DNA of 41,479 bases from Deltaproteobacteria bacterium. Its GTDB lineage: Bacteria; Desulfobacterota; Desulfobaccia; Desulfobaccales; 0-14-0-80-60-11. The notes beneath the pieces are model-generated. The model saw only the letters and a program-made list of their open reading frames with translations, was not told the origin of the DNA and did no database searches. The stretch is from NCBI GenBank assembly GCA_003599195.1, contig QZIZ01000102.1, positions 1-41,479 on the forward strand. Reading direction: 5' to 3'. The stretch's first letter is position 1, and each line of letters opens with the position of its first letter. Made by a program: the position numbers and the translations under genes. Positions 14,293 to 25,397 of the stretch are shown one piece after another.

Positions 14293-15765
14293 CTAAGTTA
14301 TACTTTTGCGGCAGGCTTGCAGCATCTCCCAGATACGTCCGGTCCCAACGCCGGCCGAGGAGATTTCCAGTTCCAGCAGATTCCGGCTTCCGGCGGTTAG
14401 TTTCACTTCTTCGGCCAGACTGAGCCCGGCCACCCAGATAATCTCGCCCCGGCTGAGCACCAGCGGAATATAGGGCCGCAGCCAGCGGGGGATTTTGCGG
14501 TCCACCAGGAAATCCTGGAGTTTCCTGCTCCCGGCCGCGCCCGCGGGCCGGAAGCGGTCTCCGGGTTGGAAGTAGCGGACTTCCAGGGGAAAATGCACCC
14601 GGTCCAGATCCATCCAGGCGATCTGAGCTTCCCGGGGCCGGGAGGCCTTAGAAATACAAGGTCCGCTGTCCAAGCGCCAGCTCCAACCCCCGGTCTCGAA
14701 GCGGCCGGGGCAGGAGGGCAGCAGCCCGCTCTCCCGGGAGGGAGGCGGCAGGCGGCGCAGGATGTGCAGTTCCCTCCCCGCCCGGGCCACGATGCAGGTT
14801 CCCAGGGGAATTTGTCCCCCGCTTTTGCCGCCCCGGGCCAGGTCCAGGACCGCGTCTACCTGGACGGCGCTTAGGGGATAATCCTCCAGGACCTGGTGCA
14901 ATGCCCGGCGCACCACCAATTTCCGGAGAGTACCCGGCAATTGGAAAAATCCGGCCAGATGCAGCCGGTAAAAGTCCGGGGCCGCCGTCTCCACCACCTC
15001 GGCCCAGGCCCTGGCGGCCTCCGGGGCCACCAGCCGCCCTTCCTCCTGCAGCAGGGCCTGGGCCCGCCAGACGGCCTCCTTGATGCGGGGATTGTATTCC
15101 CGTAGGTGCGGCAGCAAGTCCAGCCGCACCCGGTTGCGGAGGTAATCCCGCTTCAGGTTGCTGGAGTCCCGGCAATAGGAGAGGGATTCCTGCTCCAGCC
15201 AGGCCAGGATCACCTCCTTGCCCACGGCCAGCAAGGGCCGGAGCAGACCCTCCGGGGTCGCGGGCGGCATCCCCGCCAGGCCCTCAGGCCCGGCGCCGCG
15301 CAGCAGGCGCAGGAAAAATAACTCCACCTGGTCGTCTGCGGTATGCCCCAGGGCCAGTTTTTGGTAGCCATGGCTGCGGCAGGCGTCTTTCAGAAAATTA
15401 AGGCGGAGCCGCCGAGCCGCCATCTGCAGGGAGAGCTTCTCCCGGCCGGCCAGATCCCGGGTATCGCCCTGCCCGAGATGGCAGGGCAGAGACAATTTTT
15501 GGGCCAAGGCGGCTACGAATTCGGCCTCTTCCCGGGACTCCCGGCCCCGCAGGCCGTGGTCGAAATGAGCCACCCCCAGATTCAGGGGCATTTCAGGACG
15601 AAGACGGTGCAGCAAATGCAGGAGGGCCACCGAGTCCGGACCCCCGGAAACGGCCACCAACACCCGGTCCTCCGGCGCACAGAGATTTTCCTGGCGCAGG
15701 CGCCGGGCCACCCACCGGGGCAGGTCGCGAGCGGCGGGAGAGATTGCCAATAAGGGGGGAATCAC
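14293..15765 (-). CDS. tilS: tRNA(Ile)-lysidine synthase
   Basis: TilS attaches lysine to C34 of the CAU-anticodon isoleucine tRNA, changing it to read AUA; this is essential in most bacteria. The N-terminal PP-loop ATPase motif is VAVSGGPDSVALLHL, followed by LGVAHFDHGLRG and LGHTADDQ. The C-terminal part has the TilS substrate-binding and C-terminal domains (RYFQPGDRFRPAGAAGSRKLQDFLVDRKIP). GTG 15765 is chosen: it overlaps the preceding regulator's stop as GTGA and has GGAA just upstream, giving 490 residues. An in-frame TTG at 15783 has no ribosome binding site. Confidence 0.93.
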   Translation of the reverse strand: MIPPLLAISPAARDLPRWVARRLRQENLCAPEDRVLVAVSGGPDSVALLHLLHRLRPEMPLNLGVAHFDHGLRGRESREEAEFVAALAQKLSLPCHLGQGDTRDLAGREKLSLQMAARRLRLNFLKDACRSHGYQKLALGHTADDQVELFFLRLLRGAGPEGLAGMPPATPEGLLRPLLAVGKEVILAWLEQESLSYCRDSSNLKRDYLRNRVRLDLLPHLREYNPRIKEAVWRAQALLQEEGRLVAPEAARAWAEVVETAAPDFYRLHLAGFFQLPGTLRKLVVRRALHQVLEDYPLSAVQVDAVLDLARGGKSGGQIPLGTCIVARAGRELHILRRLPPPSRESGLLPSCPGRFETGGWSWRLDSGPCISKASRPREAQIAWMDLDRVHFPLEVRYFQPGDRFRPAGAAGSRKLQDFLVDRKIPRWLRPYIPLVLSRGEIIWVAGLSLAEEVKLTAGSRNLLELEISSAGVGTGRIWEMLQACRKSIT

Positions 15766-16145
15766 GGTGTTCCGGTCTGGCAAAGTTGGGTTACGGCTTC
15801 CAGTATGGCTTCTTTGGAAAAGGGCTTGGACAGGAATCGATCCACCAGGCCGGCGTTTCTGCCGATTTCTTGGGGAGGGGGCAGTTCCGAGGAAATGAGA
15901 AGGATGCGGCAGTCGGGCATGGACTCCTTCAGCCGCCGGGCCACCTCCAGCCCGTTTTGCTGGGGAAGGCGATAATCCACCACGGCCAGCTGATAGTGAT
16001 GGCTGCGGCAGGCGGCGTCAATCTCCGCGTCGCCTCCGGCCAGAGAAGTGATCCCGTAGCCGGCCCGGTCCAATATGACCACCAGGGCGTCCCTGGTGCC
16101 GGGATCGTCGTCGATAATCAGAATTCGGTGGTCCATACCGTCCAT
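15762..16145 (-). CDS. Single-domain CheY-like response regulator
   Basis: A 127-residue receiver domain with no output domain. The acidic pocket is D12-D14 (LIIDDDPGTRD), the phospho-acceptor is D57 in AVVDYRLP, and the conserved Lys is in FLSKPFS. It probably relays or buffers phosphate from the kinase encoded just upstream on the same strand (16368-18182). The 222-nt gap between them holds the second MITE-like element. Its stop overlaps the tilS start by four bases, so a signalling gene is coupled to a tRNA-modification gene, probably through operon history rather than function. Confidence 0.9.
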   Translation of the reverse strand: MDGMDHRILIIDDDPGTRDALVVILDRAGYGITSLAGGDAEIDAACRSHHYQLAVVDYRLPQQNGLEVARRLKESMPDCRILLISSELPPPQEIGRNAGLVDRFLSKPFSKEAILEAVTQLCQTGTP

Positions 16146-16204
16146 TCAACGGTTAAGGGTTTATCTCATATTCACTAATTAATTGAAATTATAGATTCTT
16201 TAAC

Positions 16205-16339
16205 TATACAGAGCGACTTAATTAACCGAGCTTAGCATTCTCTGCGGCCTCTGCGCCTCTGCGAGAAACCCTTTTATCTCGCAGAGACGCAGAGAGCGCA
16301 AAGATGAATAATGCGCAATTATTTATGTCGCTATGTATA
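16205..16339. mobile_element. MITE-like palindromic element, copy 2
   Basis: A 135-bp relative of the element at 11984-12117 in the same orientation. The left terminus is TATACAGAGCGAC; the right terminus reads TATACATAGCGAC on the other strand, a 12/13 match. The two copies share most of their length, including CTTAGCATTCTCTGCGGCC and GCGCAATTATTTATGTCGCT. They differ mainly at the palindrome centre. It lies between the histidine kinase and its presumed regulator. No coding capacity. Confidence 0.75.
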
Positions 16340-16367
16340 AAAGCTAAAAGCTAATAGCGAATAGCAG

Positions 16368-18182
16368 TCAGGAGGCCGCGGCTCTCTCCTCCTCGGGTTC
16401 CCCGGCTTCCCCGCCGGCAGGGAAGGCCGGAAATGCCAGGTGGAACCGGCTGCCCCGGCCGGGTTCACTTTCCACCCAGATCCGGCCCCGGTTGACCTCC
16501 ACCAGGGTGCGGCAAATATGGAGGCCCAGTCCGGAACCGCCGCGCTTTTGGGCCCCCGAGGGATATTTTTCGAACAGGTGCTCTTGTTGCTCAGATTTCA
16601 TGCCGCAGCCGGTATCGGCCACGATGATTTCCACTTCCCGTGGTTCGGACCCGGAGAGAATCCGGGCTTCCACCTTAATTTCCCCGCCCTTCATGGTGGC
16701 GGCCAGGGCGTTGACCAAAAGATTGGCCAGAACCCTTTCCAACGAATGCTCATCCAGGTGCAGGGAAGGCAGATCCGGAGCCAGAACCGCAGTCAGGGCC
16801 ACTCCCTGATGTTGGGCCAAGGGGCTGAAGTGGTGCAACAGCCGGTGAATGACAAATCCCGGGGGCACCGCTTCCGGATGCAAGGCCAGGCTGCCGGCTT
16901 CGAACCGGCTCAGGTCCAGGACATTATGGAGATGCAGCAGCAGCCCCTCACTCCTTTGGATGATCCCTTGCAGTTTATGGTTAATCTCCGGAGGCAAAGT
17001 TTCATCCTGCAGGGCCTCAATAGTCAGGCGCACTCCGGTGAGGGGGGCCTTGATATCGTGGACGATCATGGCCAGGAAATCGGCATTGGCCGCCACCCGG
17101 TCCCGTTCTTCTTTGAGGTCCCGGGTCTTCTCCCTCAAGGCCCGGAGCATGGTATTGAAGGATTCCGCCAGCTCCCCCAACTCATCCAGGTTGGTTACCG
17201 GGATGTCTCCGGCCTCCTCGTCGATGGCCGCCTGGCGGGTGCCCTCGGTCAGGTGCTTGATCTGGCGGCGCATGCCCCAGGAAAGCCAGACGCTCAAAAG
17301 CGCGCCCACCAACGCCGCGGCCCCGCCTATCCCGAAGATCACCAGCTTCAGGGTTCCAAGGCTGGCGTCCATCACCCGGCGGTTCACACCCACCACGATG
17401 AGGTTTTCCCAGGGTTTTACGTCTTCTTCTTCCAGGGGCAGGTAGAACAAGGTATAGTCCTGGTCTCCCAACTTCAGGCTCTGGACCCGGGTGGGCGGAG
17501 CGGAACCGGCTGCAGCCAGCTCCTTGCTGCGGCGGATTTCATTGAGCGCGGCTTCCGGCAGAGCTTTAAAGGAGTTGACCACCAGACGGTTGGCATAGAA
17601 GATGGCCACTTCCGCGCCGGGGCGTGACAACGATTCCACGAAACCCCGGTCCACCAGCATGCCGGTGAGCATGACCCCCACCACCTTGTTTTCGAAGTGA
17701 ATGGGGGAAGTGGCGCTGAGTACTATGGAGTCCTGCCATTGGGTCATGCGCACCGCGTCTTTGCCTTTGAGCGCGGCCCTGACCAGGGGATTGGTGGAGA
17801 TGTTCACCCCGATGGCTTCCGGATCGTGGGCCCGGGCCTGGATGATACCCTTGGCGTCGGTGATGGTGAGGACATGGAGGCCGGTGGCGTTAATCATGAG
17901 GGTGGCCAGACGGCGCAGGCTTTCGCCGTCGCCCGCGGCCAGGAGTTCTCCGTAACTGGGGTTGTCGGCCAGCAGGCTGGCGGCCTGGGTCACCCGTTCG
18001 ATCTTTCTCAGATACTCCGCCAGCACCAGGCGCGCGGTGAACTCCACCCGCTCCCCGTGCCATTCCAGGATCTGGCGGGTGGCCAGGTATTGCATGACCA
18101 ACAAGAGTCCCACCAGGGCCACCAGCAGTGAGAGGAGGTTGACCCCTAATAGCTTAAAACCTACTTTGCTCCGCATCACCAT
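16368..18182 (-). CDS. Membrane sensor histidine kinase (Cache-HAMP-HisKA-HATPase)
   Basis: A 604-residue kinase. Transmembrane helix 1 is at about 9-31 and helix 2 at about 277-300, with a large extracytoplasmic double-Cache-like sensor between (GLHVLTITDAKGIIQARAHDP, HFENKVVGVMLTGMLVD). A HAMP linker (LDELGELAESFNTML) is followed by a coiled coil, a HisKA domain with the phospho-His in AMIVHDIKAPLTG, and a HATPase_c domain (LANLLVNALAAT, VADTGCGM, GGSGLGLHICRTLVEV). The probable cognate receiver protein is next on the strand. Start: ATG 18182, with an in-frame ATG two codons later; neither has a strong Shine-Dalgarno. Confidence 0.92.
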   Translation of the reverse strand: MVMRSKVGFKLLGVNLLSLLVALVGLLLVMQYLATRQILEWHGERVEFTARLVLAEYLRKIERVTQAASLLADNPSYGELLAAGDGESLRRLATLMINATGLHVLTITDAKGIIQARAHDPEAIGVNISTNPLVRAALKGKDAVRMTQWQDSIVLSATSPIHFENKVVGVMLTGMLVDRGFVESLSRPGAEVAIFYANRLVVNSFKALPEAALNEIRRSKELAAAGSAPPTRVQSLKLGDQDYTLFYLPLEEEDVKPWENLIVVGVNRRVMDASLGTLKLVIFGIGGAAALVGALLSVWLSWGMRRQIKHLTEGTRQAAIDEEAGDIPVTNLDELGELAESFNTMLRALREKTRDLKEERDRVAANADFLAMIVHDIKAPLTGVRLTIEALQDETLPPEINHKLQGIIQRSEGLLLHLHNVLDLSRFEAGSLALHPEAVPPGFVIHRLLHHFSPLAQHQGVALTAVLAPDLPSLHLDEHSLERVLANLLVNALAATMKGGEIKVEARILSGSEPREVEIIVADTGCGMKSEQQEHLFEKYPSGAQKRGGSGLGLHICRTLVEVNRGRIWVESEPGRGSRFHLAFPAFPAGGEAGEPEEERAAAS

Positions 18183-18414
18183 TAGTTAAACCATAGCATA
18201 TTATGGCAGATTGGGAAATGCCCGGAGGAGAAGTTGGGGAACGACAGTCATCGGCGGGAGTTAGGGCAAACTTCTCAACTGCCGCTTGCCTTCGGAAAAA
18301 AGGAAAACGGAAACTCTCCTTTCCCTTTAACTACGAGGGACGGAGAGTTCGTAGAAGACCATCGCCATACTTGGAGCCGGGGTATCGGGTCTTTAACTAC
18401 CTCTCTGGAGTCCT
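18183..18414. other. Intergenic region with one inverted repeat
   Basis: No gene is seen in these 232 nt. They lie upstream of the kinase and just beyond the SBBP gene's stop. An inverted repeat AACTCTCC (18312-18319) / GGAGAGTT (18342-18349) with an inner CCCT/AGGG pairing could fold in RNA from either strand, but has no T tract. Short open frames here lack homology and ribosome binding sites. Confidence 0.4.
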
Positions 18415-19812
18415 TTAATAAGGGTTTACGATTCTTCTGGGCTGCCGGTATTTGATGGTGCAAATGTTATTGCGATAGTCATCGCCCGTTAGGAGGATAT
18501 TATCCTGGCTGTCCAACACCAGGAACCTGGCTGGAAATAAGGATTGCCGGTATTTCTCCCGCTCGGCCCAGAGCTGCCGGCCTGCGGGACTATACTTGAC
18601 GGTGGCCAGGTAATGGCTTCCAGTGACCCCCTCCGAAAAGCCGGTTACATAGATACTGCCTTGGGAGTCCAAGGCGAGAGCATAGGCTTCCCCATAGTCT
18701 TTTCCGGTCCTATTGAAGCGGCGTACCCAAAGCTCCCGGCCGTCGGGATTGTACTTGATGGTGGCATAGTCGGCTATGGCCTCCCAGTCCTCTCCCCTTG
18801 TCGAGGTGCCGGTGACATAGACATTGCCGTAGCGGTCCACGGCGATGGCTGCGGGGTTATTCCAGTGGGTTTCGTCCCCCTTATACTGTCTCACCCAGAG
18901 TTCCTGGCCGTCGGGGCTGTACTTGATGGTGGCATAGTCCCCTTCTGTTGATAGCCCTCCCGATGACCCGGTGACATAGGCATTGCCCTGATAGTCCACG
19001 ACCAGGGCCACGGCTGCATCATCCCAGTTATCCGGACCGTTGTAACTCCTGCTCCAAAGTTCCTGGCCGTCGGGACTATACTTGATGGTCACAAAGTCCG
19101 AATCGGGGTATTCGCCTAACTGTCCGGTGACCAGGACATTATCCTGACCATCCACGGCCATGGCCCAGGCGAAATTGTTCGCAGCTCCCGGACCGGCATA
19201 GGGGCGTATCCACTGTTCCTGGCCGTCGGGGTCATACTTGATAGTGATGATGTCCGTGCCGGTCTCCGCCGAGGTTGAGCATCCGGTGACATAGACATTG
19301 CCTCTACTATCGAGGGCCAGGGCGGTGGGAAATTCATGATCATTGGCCGGCCCGTTGTAGCGCCGCACCCACAATTCCTGGCCGTCCTGGCTGTACTTGA
19401 TGGTGACGAAGTCCCCGCAAAAACTTCCCCAATCCTGTTCTGAATAACCGGCAACGTAAACATTGCCCCGGGCGTCCACCGCAATGGCCACCCCCGAATC
19501 ATCAGACGCGGGGCCTCTAAAGCGTCTCACCCAGAGTTCCCGGCCATCGGGGTCATACTTGATAGTGACTGCGGCCCATCCCCAGTCGCGGGGAATCTCC
19601 GAGGTCCCGGTAACATAGACATTGCCCTGGCTATCCACGGCGAGGGCGGTGCCCCAATCACGCGCCCCCCCATTATTGCGGCTGACCCATTCCTTGGTCA
19701 GCCGCCCCCAGGCCGGGCCCAGGAAGCACAGCAAGAGGAGGAGGACTTCAATTAGTGCCAGAGTCAGAAGAATGGGAAAGCGCCTGCTCCTTGAACGGCC
19801 TGTTACCAACAT
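18415..19812 (-). CDS. Exported SBBP-repeat beta-propeller protein
   Basis: A 465-residue protein from ATG 19812, chosen because AGGAGG sits six bases upstream; a GTG start 27 codons earlier has none. Basic residues and a hydrophobic helix (RRFPILLTLALIEVLLLLLCFLGPAWG) give a signal peptide or anchor. The rest is seven full and one partial repeat of about 55 residues, each of the form VDSQGNVYVTG...TIKYDPDGQELWVRRYNGP, the SBBP beta-propeller repeat. The last copy is incomplete and probably closes the ring with the N-terminal strand. Such propellers are usually secreted binding scaffolds; the ligand is unknown. The repeats are alike at DNA level too, so copy number could vary by recombination. 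Confidence 0.88.
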   Translation of the reverse strand: MLVTGRSRSRRFPILLTLALIEVLLLLLCFLGPAWGRLTKEWVSRNNGGARDWGTALAVDSQGNVYVTGTSEIPRDWGWAAVTIKYDPDGRELWVRRFRGPASDDSGVAIAVDARGNVYVAGYSEQDWGSFCGDFVTIKYSQDGQELWVRRYNGPANDHEFPTALALDSRGNVYVTGCSTSAETGTDIITIKYDPDGQEQWIRPYAGPGAANNFAWAMAVDGQDNVLVTGQLGEYPDSDFVTIKYSPDGQELWSRSYNGPDNWDDAAVALVVDYQGNAYVTGSSGGLSTEGDYATIKYSPDGQELWVRQYKGDETHWNNPAAIAVDRYGNVYVTGTSTRGEDWEAIADYATIKYNPDGRELWVRRFNRTGKDYGEAYALALDSQGSIYVTGFSEGVTGSHYLATVKYSPAGRQLWAEREKYRQSLFPARFLVLDSQDNILLTGDDYRNNICTIKYRQPRRIVNPY

Positions 19813-19931
19813 GAAGCCCCTCCTTGGGGTTGTACTCTTCGGGATGCGGTTGCTAATCCGGAATTGGTAAGCACAGGCAAAAGCCCAGGTCACAAGGGGA
19901 GACCCCTACCCCACATATTGAGATTCAACGC

Positions 19932-19961
19932 ATTATAATGAGTATAAAAATCGCCTGTCAA
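19932..19961 (-). promoter_or_regulatory. Consensus sigma-70 promoter for the SBBP gene
   Basis: On the minus strand TTGACA (19961-19956) is followed after 18 nt by TATAAT (19937-19932). Both hexamers match the sigma-70 consensus perfectly. The predicted start near 19925 leaves a leader of about 110 nt before ATG 19812. Only the spacing is one base over the optimum. Confidence 0.75.
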
Positions 19962-20121
19962 CAATTAAGAAGTGCATTTGTACCCACGGAATATTTTACA
20001 GAAACTGCAGCAAATTCAGCCGGGCCGCAGGGACAATTTTCATCCCCGCTCAGAGGCCAAGAAGGTCAGCAATTGCCGGGTTTTCCGGAAACAAATATCC
20101 CCGTCCGGCCAGATGCCGCTG

Positions 20122-20748
20122 TCAACCCAGCAGAAAAGAAGCAATCAGCCGGTACACCGGCATGAGGAACATCCCCATAATCCCGGTGTAAAACAGCACC
20201 AGGATGAGGATGAAGCCCACGGGCTCCAGGTAGGCATACATGCGGGCCAGGTCCCGGGGGAGCAGGGTGGAAACAATATGGGAGCCGTCCAGGGGCGGGA
20301 TGGGAATGAGGTTGAACAGGGCCAGGAAGATGTTGATCTGCACTCCCCAGAGGGCCATTTTCATGAGCCCGATGTTTGGGGGGCCCAACTGCAGGACATA
20401 CGAAAAGATCACTGCCAGGGCCAGATTACTTAAAGGCCCCGCGGCGCTGACGGTGATTTCCCCCCAACGGTAGTTCCGGAAATTGAGGGGATTTACCGGC
20501 ACCGGCTTGGCCCAGCCGAAGATGATGCCCGCGCCGCTGATCAAAAGGAGGGCGGGCAGGAGGATGGTGCCTATGGGATCGATATGGGGTACAGGGTTCA
20601 GGGTCAGGCGCCCCAACATCTTGGCGGTGGGGTCGCCGTTGCGCAACGCCACGTAGCCGTGGGCCACTTCATGGACCACCACGGAAAATAACAGGACCAC
20701 GGCCATCAAGGCCATTTCCAGGAGGTGGGAGGGACTGAAACCGAACAT
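20122..20748 (-). CDS. Site-2 protease family (M50) membrane metalloprotease
   Basis: A 208-residue, almost wholly hydrophobic protein. The zinc motif is HEVAH (H26, E27, H30) in the first membrane helix, and the third ligand lies in NLIPIPPLDGSH, the usual NPxPPLDG region. GWAKPVPVNP and SAAGPLSNLALA are standard for the small rhomboid-sized S2P/SREBP subfamily with no PDZ domain. Such proteases cut transmembrane segments, but the substrate is unknown. ATG 20748 has GGGAAG upstream and lies one base after the phosphomutase stop; a longer in-frame version reads through that gene and is rejected. The two genes are therefore cotranscribed. Confidence 0.9.
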   Translation of the reverse strand: MFGFSPSHLLEMALMAVVLLFSVVVHEVAHGYVALRNGDPTAKMLGRLTLNPVPHIDPIGTILLPALLLISGAGIIFGWAKPVPVNPLNFRNYRWGEITVSAAGPLSNLALAVIFSYVLQLGPPNIGLMKMALWGVQINIFLALFNLIPIPPLDGSHIVSTLLPRDLARMYAYLEPVGFILILVLFYTGIMGMFLMPVYRLIASFLLG

Positions 20749-20749
20749 G

Positions 20750-22168
20750 TCAAACTTCCCGGAGCAGCGCTTCCCCGGCCTTCTGCAATTTCTCCAGGCC
20801 CGCCGAGGAAAAATCCTCCAGGTAGAACCGCACCACCGGTTCGGTGCCGGAGGGCCGGAAGCAGACCCAACTGCCGTCCTCCAGGATGAACTTGTGGCCA
20901 TCGATGGTGACGTGCTGCTTCACGGCCTTGCCGGCAAAACTCCGGGGCGGGTTCTTAAGATGCTCCATGAGCCGGACCTTGGTTTCCGGGGCAAGGGAGA
21001 GATTGACCCGGCGGTTGTAAACCGGCCCCACCTTGGCAAACAGGTCTTCCAGGAGCTGGGACAGGTCTTTGCCTTTCCGGGCCACCATTTCCGCCACCAG
21101 GAGGTCGGCCAGGATGCCATCCTTTTCGGGCAGGTGGTTTTTCATGGAGAAGCCTTCGCTTTCCTCCCCCACCAGCAACGCCTGCTCGTTGGTGATGTAT
21201 TCCCCCAGATACTTGAATCCCACCTTGGTTTCGAACACCTTCCGGCCGTGGAAGGCGGCCACCCGGTCGATGAGATGGGTGCTGGCCACACTCCGGGCCA
21301 CGCCGCCCTCCCAGCCCCGGGTCTCGATGAGGTAATCCAGCAGCAGAGCCAGGATTTCGTTGGCCTCATGGTATTCGCCCCGGGAGTCCATCACCCCGAA
21401 GCGGTCCGCGTCCGCGTCCGTGGCCAGGCCCAGATGGGCTTTGGACTTAACGATAAGGGCGGCCAACTCCCCCAGGAATTCCGCTGACGGCTCCGGCCGA
21501 TGGCCCCCGAAAAGGGCGTCCCGGTAGCCGTGGAGCAACTCCACCTCCACTCCGGCTTCCTGCAAAAAGGTATCCAGGTAGCCCCGGCCGGTGCCGTAGA
21601 GCGCGTCCACCACCACCCGCAAACCGGACCGTTTGAGGACTTCCACGTCCACCAGGCTGCGGAGATGCTGGAAATATTCAGGCCGGGGGTCGATATCGGT
21701 CACCAGCCCCTGGGACCGGGCCTGGCTCAAGGGCAGGAGTTTGACGTCACCGGGGGCCAGCTCATTAGCCCGGGTCTCGATGGGCTTGGTAACATTCTCC
21801 GGGGCCGGCCCGCCGCTGGCCGGGGAGAACTTGACGCCGTTGTATTCCGGGGGGTTGTGGGAGGCGGTGATGTTGATGCCGCCGGCACGCTGGCCCTCCC
21901 GGATGGCGAAGCTCACCACCGGGGTGGGGCAATCCCGGTTCGTAAAATAACAGGGGATGCCGTTACCCGCCATCACTTCCGCGGCAGTGGCGGCAAAGTT
22001 CTCGGAGAGAAAACGGGTGTCGTAGCCGATAACCACGCCCTGTTGGGCAATACCTTCGCCTTTAAGGTGGCCGGCGATGGCCTGACAGACCAGGCGGGCA
22101 TTGGCAAAGGTAAAATCCTCGGCAATGATCCCCCGCCAGCCGGAAGTGCCGAATTTGATTGGGGTCAT
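20750..22168 (-). CDS. Phosphoglucomutase/phosphomannomutase family protein
   Basis: A 472-residue alpha-D-phosphohexomutase, interconverting hexose 1- and 6-phosphates for sugar-nucleotide and envelope synthesis. The four family signatures are present in order: FGTSGWRG at the N-terminus, the active-site phosphoserine S103 in TASHNPPEYNG, the metal-binding loop DADADRFG at about 240, and the phosphate-binding loop RPSGTEPVVRFYLED near the end. GEESEGFS is the sugar-specificity loop. Which hexose is preferred cannot be told. ATG 22168 has a GAGG-type site upstream. A heptamer hairpin separates it from ahcY. Confidence 0.92.
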   Translation of the reverse strand: MTPIKFGTSGWRGIIAEDFTFANARLVCQAIAGHLKGEGIAQQGVVIGYDTRFLSENFAATAAEVMAGNGIPCYFTNRDCPTPVVSFAIREGQRAGGINITASHNPPEYNGVKFSPASGGPAPENVTKPIETRANELAPGDVKLLPLSQARSQGLVTDIDPRPEYFQHLRSLVDVEVLKRSGLRVVVDALYGTGRGYLDTFLQEAGVEVELLHGYRDALFGGHRPEPSAEFLGELAALIVKSKAHLGLATDADADRFGVMDSRGEYHEANEILALLLDYLIETRGWEGGVARSVASTHLIDRVAAFHGRKVFETKVGFKYLGEYITNEQALLVGEESEGFSMKNHLPEKDGILADLLVAEMVARKGKDLSQLLEDLFAKVGPVYNRRVNLSLAPETKVRLMEHLKNPPRSFAGKAVKQHVTIDGHKFILEDGSWVCFRPSGTEPVVRFYLEDFSSAGLEKLQKAGEALLREV

Positions 22169-22220
22169 GGTGGAGCCTCTGAAACTAGGGGAAGGGCTGC
22201 CGCAAAAGGGGTTTCACTCT

Positions 22221-22292
22221 TCGGTTTCCGGTTTTCAGTTTCCAGTTTCCGGCAAATTTTTACTGAAAACTGAAAACCGAAAACCGAAAACC
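22221..22292. repeat. Heptamer hairpin repeat (GTTTYCA family)
   Basis: Units such as GTTTTCA, GTTTCCA and GTTTCCG (22221-22252) are followed by a short AT-rich loop and then by reverse-complement units of the TGAAAAC/CGAAAAC type (to 22292). Together they make a hairpin of about 30 bp in the 129-nt gap between ahcY and the phosphomutase. It has the same architecture as the other intergenic hairpins but an unrelated unit sequence. Confidence 0.72.
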
Positions 22293-22297
22293 ATCTC

Positions 22298-24773
<2,476 letters not shown>

Positions 24774-25013
24774 GCCATGACTCCTTTGTAAAAAAATCGG
24801 GTTGGAGGAATCGTCCTCCCTTTAACCTATTAATTTTAACTTTATGTAAAAGGAAAAAACAAGGATTTTCTCGGCGGCAGACTTTACTTAGGAGTGCCGG
24901 CAAAGCGGAAATCTAAGAAAAACCTTAAAAAATAGAGATATTTCCTCATTTTCCCGGCCGCGATTCAACCTTGCGGAAAGTAATGGAAAAGTTAGGAAAC
25001 GTCCCTGGTTATC
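24774..25013 (-). promoter_or_regulatory. metK upstream region: probable promoter and small hairpin
   Basis: The 240-nt gap before metK is AT-rich and carries no gene. On the minus strand TTGTTT (near 24873) with TTAAAA about 17 nt later is a plausible sigma-70 promoter. In the leader GGAGGA (24819-24814) and TCCTCC (24809-24804) form a 6-bp hairpin, and a run of seven T lies six bases further on, shortly before the metK ribosome binding site. It is too imperfect to call a terminator. I looked for SAM-I-like conserved blocks and did not find them. Confidence 0.35.
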
Positions 25014-25397
25014 TTAGCGCCCCGCAGTTTTCCAGCTTTTTTCAGTTTTCACTTTGGGGCGGTTATCTGCGTCCACCAGGACGATCCGGGGTTGATGCCG
25101 CTCCAGGGCTGCGTCGTCGTAGGTGGCGAAAGTGGCGATGATAATCAGGTCTCCGGGGGTTCCCTTCCGGGCCGCGGCGCCGTTTAGGCACATGACCCCG
25201 CTGCCGGCCTCGCCCTCCAGGGCGTAGGTCTGGAACCTTTCGCCGTTGGAGATATTAAAAACGTGCACCATTTCATAGGGCAGAATATCCGCGCCCCGCA
25301 TCAAGTCGGCGTCGATGGTGAGGGAGCCTTCATAACCCAGGTCGGCCTCCGTGACGGTGGCCCGATGAATCTTGGATTTCAACATTACACGCAGCAT
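25014..25397 (-). CDS. panD: Aspartate 1-decarboxylase
   Basis: A 127-residue pro-enzyme that decarboxylates aspartate to beta-alanine for pantothenate and CoA. It self-cleaves between G24 and S25 (YEGSLTID), turning the Ser into the pyruvoyl cofactor. Also visible are K9 in the SKIHRATVT start, Y58-region residues in [15 protein letters not shown], and [19 protein letters not shown] 25397 is used because [11 protein letters not shown] matches the family start; it overlaps panC by 13 nt, so the pair is translationally coupled. panB is not in the window. Confidence 0.96.
   Translation of the reverse strand: MLRVMLKSKIHRATVTEADLGYEGSLTIDADLMRGADILPYEMVHVFNISNGERFQTYALEGEAGSGVMCLNGAAARKGTPGDLIIIATFATYDDAALERHQPRIVLVDADNRPKVKTEKSWKTAGR

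Noticed and set aside
16440-17627. 395-codon plus-strand frame opposite the histidine kinase
   Set aside because: It is a GC-driven antisense shadow; the minus-strand kinase has every expected domain.
18203-18418. 71-codon plus-strand frame between the kinase and SBBP genes
   Set aside because: No ribosome binding site, no homology, and it overlaps a foldback sequence.
24774-24900. SAM riboswitch before metK
   Set aside because: No SAM-I-type conserved blocks were found; only a 6-bp hairpin with a displaced T run.
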